NCBI GenBank assembly: GCA_902767145.1
Contig: CACXGG010000022.1
Coordinates: 1 to 7,602 of the forward strand
Length of the DNA stretch: 7,602 nucleotides
From: Oscillospiraceae bacterium
GTDB taxonomy: Bacteria > Bacillota > Clostridia > Saccharofermentanales > Saccharofermentanaceae
Direction: 5' to 3'
Made by a program: the position numbers and the translations under genes. A model generated the notes under the pieces. That model searched no databases and was not told the origin of the DNA. It saw nothing but the letters and a program-made list of their open reading frames with translations. Shown piece by piece: positions 1 to 5,205 of this stretch; the first letter of the stretch is position 1; every line of letters begins with the position of its first letter.

Positions 1-19
1 GATTAAGTGAGGGAACAAC

Positions 20-451
20 ATGATCTGTCAAAACTGCGGCGCTCAGGTAAAAGAAGGAAACAGGTTCTGTGAGATGTGCGGAGCTCCGGTCCAGCCGGTT
101 CAACCAGTCCAGCCTGTACAACCGGTTCAGCCAGTACAGCCGATACAACCAATACAGCCGGTCCAGCAGGCAAAACCAATCAATTCAAATCCTCAGCCCA
201 TAAAGCCCCTGATCATCGACAGACCTCCCTTCAGCAATTTCTGTATTGCGGGCCTCATTACAGCTATCTTCCAGATCGGTATCCTTGGCCTCATCTTCGG
301 CATCATCGGCCTTAAGGAATGCAGCAGCAAGGGCAAGCGAGGCATGGCCATGGGCATCATTGCTATCATCTTAAGTATCGCCGACGTCGCCCTCTGGATC
401 GTTGTCCTATGCATCTTCGGCTATGCCCTCATCTACGACGCCATGGGTTAA
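20..451 (+). CDS. Zinc-ribbon, proline-rich-linker small membrane protein (DUF4190-like)
   Basis: This 143-residue protein has three parts. Residues 3-20 form a zinc ribbon with two CxxC knuckles (C3/C6 and C17/C20). Residues 25-48 are eight consecutive Gln-Pro-Val/Ile triplets, followed by more Pro/Gln-rich linker to about residue 70. The C-terminal half has two hydrophobic segments, about 73-98 and 109-138, joined by a short basic loop (KECSSKGKRG). This matches the common Firmicute layout of a cytoplasmic zinc ribbon tethered to a DUF4190-type two-helix membrane domain; function is unknown for that family. The start is supported by GAGGG at 9-13, six bases before ATG. Nothing ties it to the uronate genes: it is on the other strand and separated by a terminator. 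The domain layout is clear; any role would be a guess. Confidence 0.85.
   Translation: MICQNCGAQVKEGNRFCEMCGAPVQPVQPVQPVQPVQPVQPIQPIQPVQQAKPINSNPQPIKPLIIDRPPFSNFCIAGLITAIFQIGILGLIFGIIGLKECSSKGKRGMAMGIIAIILSIADVALWIVVLCIFGYALIYDAMG
92..163 (+). repeat. Eight 9-bp units coding for a QPV/QPI tract
   Basis: Eight in-frame 9-base units encode Gln-Pro-Val (six) or Gln-Pro-Ile (two, units 6 and 7). The codons differ between units (cag/caa, ccg/cca/cct, gtt/gtc/gta, ata), so the DNA repeat is imperfect while the peptide repeat is exact. It forms the rigid linker between the zinc ribbon and the membrane domain. Copy number could vary between strains. Confidence 0.85.
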
Positions 452-492
452 CGACCAAGCGAAAAGAAAAGCCCAGGCAAAAAGACACGAAA

Positions 493-529
493 AAAGGACG
501 TCCTGTAAAGACGTCCTTTGTTTTTCTTT
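493..529. terminator. Bidirectional intrinsic terminator between convergent genes
   Basis: There is a perfect 10-bp inverted repeat, AAAGGACGTC (493-502) and GACGTCCTTT (510-519), with a 7-base loop. On the plus strand it is followed by GTTTTTCTTT. On the minus strand the A-rich left side (490-495) gives a short T run. It sits between the convergent ends of the zinc-ribbon gene (451) and the GntR regulator (546), so it can end transcription from both sides. Confidence 0.88.
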
Positions 530-545
530 CAGGTAAGGGAAGAGG

Positions 546-1226
546 TCAGTCCTTCTCTTCGATATACTCGCTGAATTCCTTCTTGATGATATCCCAGTCC
601 ATGTCGAACCTTGCCATGTGCTTTTCGACCATAGCCTTGGCGGCAACGGGATCGTGGTTCTTGATGGCCTCGAGGATAGCGGCATGGTCTGAAACGATCT
701 TGTAGTCCTTGACGGATTCAAGGCTGATCCTTCTTACCCTGTCGAAGTGGATGCTCATCAGGGAGACCATATAATGGCACTGCATCTTGTTGCAGATCCT
801 GTAGATGATCTTGTGGAATTCGTTATCCAGCTCAAGGAGCTTGGCATTGTTGTTGCCGCTGTAGAACTGCTGAAGATTTACATTTGCCTCGAGTTCTGCG
901 ATGTCTGCATCTGTGGCGACTTCGCAGGCCTCTTCCGCAAGGGCAGTCTCCACCAGCTTTCTTAAGAATCTTGCCTCATTGATAAGATCGTAGTCGATCT
1001 TGGAGATACGGCAGCCCTTCTGGGGCAGTACGTCGAGTATACGTGATTTGGAAAGTTCGAGATAAGCCTCGTGTACCGGTGTCCTGGAACACCCAAGCTG
1101 ATTTGCAACTTCCTGCTCACCGATCAAAGAACCGGGTTTGAGCTCGAGATTGATGATGTTGTCCCGGATTATGCGCAGGGCATAATCCCTGTTTGTTTCT
1201 GAACTAAGCTTAGGTGTGATCTGCAT
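546..1226 (-). CDS. GntR-family transcriptional regulator, FadR/FCD subfamily (UxuR/ExuR-like)
   Basis: A 226-residue regulator. The N-terminal winged helix-turn-helix covers about residues 10-75, with the typical GntR segment PGSLIGEQEVANQLGCSRTP followed by VHEA. The C-terminal all-helical FCD ligand domain carries the family's metal-binding set: D134 and H138 (DNEFH), H181 (SDHAAI) and H203 (EKHMARF). FCD proteins usually sense small acids, often sugar acids. It is the last gene of the uxuA-uxuB cluster, 64 bases after uxuB, so an inducer such as fructuronate, mannonate or a related uronate is likely (inference). Start choice: an in-frame ATG at 1256 would add 10 residues, but it has only a poor AGG one base away. 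The ATG at 1226 has AGAAGGA seven bases upstream and is preferred. No promoter was seen in the short gap, so it is probably cotranscribed with uxuB. It ends at the bidirectional terminator. Confidence 0.9.
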   Translation of the reverse strand: MQITPKLSSETNRDYALRIIRDNIINLELKPGSLIGEQEVANQLGCSRTPVHEAYLELSKSRILDVLPQKGCRISKIDYDLINEARFLRKLVETALAEEACEVATDADIAELEANVNLQQFYSGNNNAKLLELDNEFHKIIYRICNKMQCHYMVSLMSIHFDRVRRISLESVKDYKIVSDHAAILEAIKNHDPVAAKAMVEKHMARFDMDWDIIKKEFSEYIEEKD

Positions 1227-1289
1227 ACTGGTTTCCTTCTTTCCCATGTTATCCATACCTAACAGATTTTACATTAATAGTCTCGAATT

Positions 1290-2900
1290 TTACAAGTAGT
1301 GTTTTAGTGTGCTTCTTACTGCTCCTTTTCCTTTCAGCATCTCTGAGAGCATCTCCCTGATCGTCTCGGATAATCCGCACTCGACCAGGTCTGTGCCGAA
1401 TATGATATCGTTGCTGAGAATAGCATCTGTACTGTTTCCAAGTGTTGAAGGATCGTTCCAGACCACATCCTTAAGATGAGGGAGGATCGTATCCAGCATA
1501 GGGTCTGAACTGAGTTCAAAACTGTTTCCTTCATCGTCCACGGCGAGGAGGTATCTGAGCCATCCGGCAATGGTGAGAGGGACATAGGTGAGGCTCATTA
1601 CATCGAGTGAATCTGAAGCGATGTAAGATTTGATCGTCTCCCCGAACCTTATGGGGAGTTTGAGGCTCGTATCAGTGGCGATCCTCTGTGGGGTATCTGG
1701 TATGTAAGGGTTCGGGAGACGATCGTTGATGACTTCATCTATGAAAGCAGAAGGTGAGATTATCTTGGGGTTGATAACGACCTTCATTGCTTCGTCGTAA
1801 CCGAGCTTTCTCACGAGGGTGGAGAGCTCATTGTCCTTCATCTCGTCAGAGATCCTCGTATATCCCAGAAGGCAGCCGAATACTGCGAGGGATGTGTGGA
1901 GAGGATTAAGACAAGTGGTGACCTTCATCTTTTCCGCATTGTTGACTGTATCTCTGTCGGTCATATAAACACCTGCTTCTTCAAGGCAGGGACGTCCGGC
2001 AGGGAACCTGTCCTCAACGACAAGGTACTGGGGGATCTCAGCATTTACAAAGGGAGCGATAAAAGTACCCTTTGATGTGGTTATGGGTTCCATTCCCGTG
2101 ATACCTGCCTCGAGGAGCTTCTCTGCCACCTCGGATGCGGGACGGGGAGTTATCTTATCTATCATGGACCAGGGGAAGCTGACTTCGGATTCGTCGCTGA
2201 CCCAGGATACGAATTCCTTTGTGACAAAACCGTTCCAGAGCCACTCGTTTGCGATCTCCAGTACGGCATTTCTCAGCTTCTCGCCATTGTGGCTGCAGTT
2301 GTCCATACTGACCAGGGCGATCCTTCCCTTGGAAGTGTTAAATCTCGCTAAAAGGAGGGAACAGACTCTGCTCATCGCATGCTTGCATGAGGAGGGTCCG
2401 TCCTTGATATCGCTCTTTACGACGGGGAGGAATTCTCCGTTAGTTCCCCTGAGGGCATAACCTTTCTCGGTAAGTGTAAAGGAGACCATCTGAAGGGAAG
2501 GGGAGCAGAAGATCCTGCGGAGCCTTTCATCGGCTTCGGGACGTGCGCCTGTGGCATTGAGAGCTTCTGCAACTGATGCGACGATCTCGAAGGAGATGTT
2601 GCCGTCAGCGCTCAGGTCTGCTGCCATGGTAAGATTGTCGAAGGGATCATAGATCCTGTCGATGATCTCGCCGTCGAAGGTGTCGACCGCAATGATACCC
2701 TTGGTTGTAAGACCCTTTTCGAGAAGGGTCTGCTGAAGTCTGGCGATAAAGATACGGAAGATGTTTCCTGCTCCGAAATGTACCCAGCAGGGGGCCTCGA
2801 ATGTCTCGTGCCTCATCCTGCTGATATCAAATGACGGTACATTTACGGATGTATCTCTATACGCATTTTCATTAATCTCTTTGAGTGAAAGACCTGGCAT
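1290..2900 (-). CDS. uxuB: D-mannonate oxidoreductase / fructuronate reductase (mannitol dehydrogenase family)
   Basis: A 536-residue cytoplasmic NAD-dependent polyol dehydrogenase of the long-chain mannitol dehydrogenase family. Visible motifs: the nucleotide-binding HFGAGNIFR at 41-49; SMDNCSHNGEKLR at 198-210, matching the family SxDNxxxNG block; FPWSMIDKITP at 243-253, matching FPxSMVDRITP; and the catalytic Lys-Asn-His region at K326, N332, H335. It is some 50 residues longer than E. coli UxuB/UxaB, as in many clostridial members. The mannonate assignment rests on uxuA lying directly upstream: UxuA ends 15 bases before this start. The family alone would also allow mannitol, altronate or arabinitol as substrate. 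The start has GGAG seven bases upstream (TATATAT spacer). Oddity: the Lys-to-Asn spacing is one residue longer than in the classical motif (see findings). Confidence 0.9.
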   Translation of the reverse strand: MPGLSLKEINENAYRDTSVNVPSFDISRMRHETFEAPCWVHFGAGNIFRIFIARLQQTLLEKGLTTKGIIAVDTFDGEIIDRIYDPFDNLTMAADLSADGNISFEIVASVAEALNATGARPEADERLRRIFCSPSLQMVSFTLTEKGYALRGTNGEFLPVVKSDIKDGPSSCKHAMSRVCSLLLARFNTSKGRIALVSMDNCSHNGEKLRNAVLEIANEWLWNGFVTKEFVSWVSDESEVSFPWSMIDKITPRPASEVAEKLLEAGITGMEPITTSKGTFIAPFVNAEIPQYLVVEDRFPAGRPCLEEAGVYMTDRDTVNNAEKMKVTTCLNPLHTSLAVFGCLLGYTRISDEMKDNELSTLVRKLGYDEAMKVVINPKIISPSAFIDEVINDRLPNPYIPDTPQRIATDTSLKLPIRFGETIKSYIASDSLDVMSLTYVPLTIAGWLRYLLAVDDEGNSFELSSDPMLDTILPHLKDVVWNDPSTLGNSTDAILSNDIIFGTDLVECGLSETIREMLSEMLKGKGAVRSTLKHYL

Positions 2901-2915
2901 ATATATACTCCACTA

Positions 2916-3986
2916 TCAGTTTGATTTCTTGATCGCTTCCCAGAGGCCGTTGATGTAAGCGGCTCCCAGGGCCCTGTCGTAAAGACCGTAACCGGGACGG
3001 CCGACTTCACCCCAGATCATCCTTCCGTGATCAGGTCTTATATATCCGTCAAATCCATTGTCCTGCAACGTCTTGACGATCTTATACATATCGAGGTCAC
3101 CACACTCTGAAAGGTGTGCGCTCTCGTGGAAATCAGTTTCGGATGTGTGCTTTACGTTCCTAAGGTGTACGAAGGGGATCCTGCCAAGAGCAGCGAATTC
3201 ATCAGCGATGGCAACAACATCGTTGTCCTTGTTGGCGCCAAGGCTTCCGGTGCAGAGTGTGAGACCGTTTCTCCTGCTGCTGTTAAGGGACAGATATCTC
3301 CTGATGGAGTCGATATTATTGACTACCTTGGGAAGGTTCATGAGAGGGAAGGGCGGATCGTCGGGATGAACACCGAAATCAAGATCGTACTCTTCTGCAT
3401 AGGGCATGATGGCATCCAGGAAATACTTGATGTTCTTGAAGTATTCATCCTGGGAAACACCCTGATAGAACTCGATGCTCTCAGCCATCTCTCCGAATCT
3501 CTCGGGTTCCCAACCGGGAAGGGTGAAGTTATTGGATCCCTTGATCATGGAATCTGTCATATTCTCAAGAGTGAGCTTCTGGGCAGCAGCATGGGAATAA
3601 GCCATAGCTGAACTTCCGTCAGGGAGTGGATGGTACAGGTCGCTCCTGAACCAGTCGAGAACGGGCATGAAGTTATAGCAGATGCACTTTACGCCTGCCT
3701 CGTGAAGATATTTCATCGTGGTGATATAGTTCTCGATATACATGTCACGAGTGGGGAAACCCTTCTTAATGTCCTCGTGGACATTAATACTCTCGATGAC
3801 TTCCATTTCAAGTCCGGCAGCGTTTACCTCATCGCGGACTGCAAAGATCTGTTCCTTTGACCAGACCTCGCCTGCGGGGATATCAGAAAGGAATGTTGCC
3901 ACACCTGTTACGCCGGGAATCTGTCTGATCTGTTCAAGTGTTACGGTGTCGTCTCCGTTGGGAAACCATCTGAGTATCATCTTCAT
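2916..3986 (-). CDS. uxuA: Mannonate dehydratase
   Basis: A 356-residue enzyme that dehydrates D-mannonate to 2-keto-3-deoxy-D-gluconate, a cytoplasmic TIM-barrel metalloenzyme. The N-terminus MKMILRWFPNGDDTVTLEQI followed by RQIPGVTGV is typical of the family. Candidate metal and active-site residues: H207 (FGVHPDDPP), C245 (LTLCTGSLG), H274 (FVHLRNVKH), D319 and H320 (IRPDHGR), and Y333 in GYGLYDRALG. These correspond, from family knowledge, to the Mn-binding Cys/His/Asp set and the catalytic His/Tyr. The length fits the short Gram-positive form (about 350-360) rather than E. coli UxuA (394). The ribosome site is AGGGG, nine bases before ATG. It is the first gene of a uxuA-uxuB-regulator unit and has its own strong promoter pair and a palindromic operator just upstream. 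No key residue appears to be missing. Confidence 0.95.
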   Translation of the reverse strand: MKMILRWFPNGDDTVTLEQIRQIPGVTGVATFLSDIPAGEVWSKEQIFAVRDEVNAAGLEMEVIESINVHEDIKKGFPTRDMYIENYITTMKYLHEAGVKCICYNFMPVLDWFRSDLYHPLPDGSSAMAYSHAAAQKLTLENMTDSMIKGSNNFTLPGWEPERFGEMAESIEFYQGVSQDEYFKNIKYFLDAIMPYAEEYDLDFGVHPDDPPFPLMNLPKVVNNIDSIRRYLSLNSSRRNGLTLCTGSLGANKDNDVVAIADEFAALGRIPFVHLRNVKHTSETDFHESAHLSECGDLDMYKIVKTLQDNGFDGYIRPDHGRMIWGEVGRPGYGLYDRALGAAYINGLWEAIKKSN

Positions 3987-4016
3987 GACATTATACCCCT
4001 ATCAAATGTTGTAACA

Positions 4017-4028
4017 CTAGAATACTAG
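4017..4028. promoter_or_regulatory. Palindromic operator overlapping the uxuA -10
   Basis: CTAGAATACTAG (minus strand CTAGTATTCTAG) is an 11/12 match to the ideal palindrome CTAGTATACTAG. It covers the -10 of the main uxuA promoter. Similar sites lie at 5182-5193 and 6838-6849. The size and symmetry suit a GntR/FCD dimer, and binding here would block transcription of uxuA-uxuB-regulator. Assignment to the encoded regulator is inference. Confidence 0.65.
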
Positions 4029-4047
4029 ACTACTTATAAAATGTCAA
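4019..4047 (-). promoter_or_regulatory. uxuA promoter P1 (TTGACA-17-TATTCT)
   Basis: On the minus strand there is a perfect -35 TTGACA (4042-4047), a 17-base spacer and the -10 TATTCT (4019-4024). The expected transcript start is near 4012, leaving a leader of about 25 bases before uxuA. The -10 lies inside the palindrome at 4017-4028. Confidence 0.7.
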
Positions 4048-4061
4048 GAAAACATTGTCAA
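4033..4061 (-). promoter_or_regulatory. Overlapping upstream uxuA promoter P2 (TTGACA-17-TATAAG)
   Basis: A second perfect TTGACA (4056-4061) is followed after 17 bases by TATAAG (4033-4038). It is offset by 14 bases from P1 and overlaps it. The predicted start, near 4026, falls inside the operator, so the same site could repress both promoters. P1 and P2 could compete; sequence alone does not tell which is used. Confidence 0.5.
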
Positions 4062-4078
4062 ATAAAAGATTAGATTTC

Positions 4079-4432
4079 TTACTTTTTCATCCGCTTGTTC
4101 TGGGGACGCAGGAGATTGAGTACGACAGGTGCAAGGATAAGGAAGCCGAAAGACTTTCCAACCTCTACCATTGCTGATATGTAAAGGACTGCAGGATCGT
4201 ATCCTGAAGTCTCCTCAGCTACCATCAGGGAACAGGTCCTTACACCTGAATAGAACATCAGTCCTACAGCCACGAGAACGGTCGAGATGACGATAGTCTT
4301 CGTGGAAGCTCTTGCAGTCTTATCCTCCTTGTCCATCTTCCTGATGGTGAGGAAAAGGCCGATAAAGACACAGATGGCAGCAGCAAGGCCGCAGCCTATC
4401 TGAACATAATTCAATGTGGTGAATTCACTCAT
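4079..4432 (-). CDS. Small three-helix membrane protein, unknown function
   Basis: I do not recognise this 117-residue protein. It has three hydrophobic segments, about 8-30, 46-64 and 83-107. A charged loop (RKMDKEDKTARASTK, about 31-45) lies between the first two, and the tail is basic (RPQNKRMKK). It contains C14, C21 and C67 but no CxxC motif, and it has no recognisable enzyme motif. The start is set by GGAGG six bases before ATG at 4432. The first 8 bases overlap the end of the DUF624 gene (ATGAGTGA), a classic translational-coupling arrangement, so the two proteins are probably made together and may interact in the membrane. An in-frame ATG at 4477 would lie deep inside the DUF624 gene and has no comparable ribosome site. 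The gene is followed by the uxuA promoter region without a clear terminator, so read-through into uxuA is possible. Confidence 0.8.
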   Translation of the reverse strand: MSEFTTLNYVQIGCGLAAAICVFIGLFLTIRKMDKEDKTARASTKTIVISTVLVAVGLMFYSGVRTCSLMVAEETSGYDPAVLYISAMVEVGKSFGFLILAPVVLNLLRPQNKRMKK

Positions 4433-5066
4433 CCGAAGCCTCCGTTCTGCGCTTTTCAGTCTCGATAGCTTTTTCAAAGACCGGTTCTACAACCATCAGT
4501 CTGAGCCTTGCCGCAAAATAGGGGGTAACGATCGCCAGGGGGAGTATTACCATAAGGCCGAGGGAGATGATGGTGATGAACCAGAGAAGGATCACCTTGC
4601 CGGGGTTGAGGGATGCAAAGGCTGCGCTGTGGAGCAGGATGTGCTTTGTATCCGTGCTGAACCTGGCAAGGTAGGGATATGTAAAGGGATAGACGACGAT
4701 CAGGGGCAGCAGGAGAAGGAGTGCAAAGGGAAGATAGAAGTCGGGAAGCTTCAGATCACCCCATCCGTTCACTGCAAAGTAGATATTAAAGATCATGATC
4801 AGGGTATAGACCGTGAAGATGATATGGATAGGAAGCCCCTGCTTTATATTGGTCTTAAGTGCGTGCATGAAATCGGAGGCAGGCTTTCCTGACTGCTTGG
4901 TGATCCTCTTGTAGACGGCGTAGTAAAGGGCGGAAGATGCGGCCCCGCAGGTGATGATGGGCAGTGAGAATATGATCCAGAGGGCGGAAAGGACGATGAT
5001 ATCCCATAACTTTTCTCCAAGATCGAAAAAACGTGTTTCACTTAAACTCTCATATGACCAGTTCAT
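4425..5066 (-). CDS. DUF624 (YesL-type) membrane protein
   Basis: A 213-residue integral membrane protein with about four or five hydrophobic segments (roughly 21-40, 78-98, 110-133, 156-184). The N-terminal part has the DUF624/YesL signature SLPIITCGAASSALYYA (34-50), and the YPFTYPYLARF block (126-136) also fits. Members are often encoded beside LplB-type carbohydrate ABC transporters, as yesL is in the Bacillus subtilis rhamnogalacturonan cluster; their function is not established. Here it is divergent from an esterase and a sugar permease, which matches that context. Start choice: ATG at 5066 has GGAG five bases upstream. The in-frame ATG at 5108 would add 14 residues, has no good ribosome site and was rejected. 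The gene overlaps the next one by 8 bases. It ends with a charged tail (EKAIETEKRRTEASDE). Confidence 0.88.
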   Translation of the reverse strand: MNWSYESLSETRFFDLGEKLWDIIVLSALWIIFSLPIITCGAASSALYYAVYKRITKQSGKPASDFMHALKTNIKQGLPIHIIFTVYTLIMIFNIYFAVNGWGDLKLPDFYLPFALLLLLPLIVVYPFTYPYLARFSTDTKHILLHSAAFASLNPGKVILLWFITIISLGLMVILPLAIVTPYFAARLRLMVVEPVFEKAIETEKRRTEASDE

Positions 5067-5140
5067 CTTATCTCCAATAATGTGCGATAATAATTGTAGA
5101 TTGTTCACAAAAAGGATCAGATCTTATTGCACCATAGCTA

Positions 5141-5169
5141 ATTATAAACTAATATATTTGTCATTACAA
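5141..5169 (-). promoter_or_regulatory. Promoter of the DUF624 operon (TTGTAA-17-TATAAT)
   Basis: On the minus strand there is -35 TTGTAA (5164-5169, 4/6), a 17-base spacer and a perfect -10 TATAAT (5141-5146). The transcript would start near 5134, about 68 bases before the chosen ATG at 5066. The spacer contains the weak palindrome at 5149-5160. Confidence 0.65.
5149..5160. promoter_or_regulatory. Weak second operator-like site in the divergent control region
   Basis: CTAATATATTTG matches the ideal CTAGTATACTAG at 9 of 12 positions and lies in the spacer of the DUF624 promoter. Its centre is 33 bp, about three helical turns, from the better site at 5182-5193. The region is AT-rich, so chance resemblance is possible. 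Confidence 0.35.
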
Positions 5170-5181
5170 ATAACTTCTATT

Positions 5182-5193
5182 CTAGTATATTAG
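5182..5193. promoter_or_regulatory. Palindromic operator before the esterase gene
   Basis: CTAGTATATTAG matches the ideal palindrome CTAGTATACTAG at 11 of 12 positions. It ends two bases before the GGAGG of the esterase ribosome site and lies about 13 bases upstream of the -35 of the divergent DUF624 promoter. A bound regulator would affect the esterase transcript and possibly both directions. I found no strong -35/-10 pair for the esterase itself; the best is a weak TTGCAC (5127-5132), 17 bases, TAATAT (5150-5155). Confidence 0.62.
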
Positions 5194-5205
5194 TTGGAGG
5201 GCGCC

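Noticed and set aside
1..19. Possible end of an upstream gene before the zinc-ribbon gene
   Set aside because: Stop triplets occur in these bases, but 19 bases are too few to show a coding frame.
1227..1256. Ten-residue N-terminal extension of the GntR regulator (ATG 1256)
   Set aside because: Only AGG one base before it, whereas the ATG at 1226 has AGAAGGA at good spacing. The extension also lies outside the DNA-binding domain.
1289..1300. TTTACAAGTAGT, matching 12 bases of the block before the permease
   Set aside because: It spans the uxuB stop codon, lacks the CTAGTATACTAG palindrome and has no promoter next to it; likely chance.
3114..3611. Plus-strand 165-codon open frame
   Set aside because: Entirely antisense to uxuA, whose family motifs are unambiguous.
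3990..3995. TATAAT on the minus strand just before the uxuA start
   Set aside because: It lies between the ribosome site and the ATG and has no -35 at proper distance, so it cannot be the uxuA promoter.
4416..4892. Plus-strand 158-codon open frame
   Set aside because: Lies antisense within the DUF624 gene. The predicted protein is charged, has no recognisable motif or ribosome site, and is a frame shadow.
5067..5108. Fourteen-residue extension of the DUF624 protein (ATG 5108)
   Set aside because: No ribosome site upstream; the ATG at 5066 follows GGAG by five bases and gives a normal family N-terminus.
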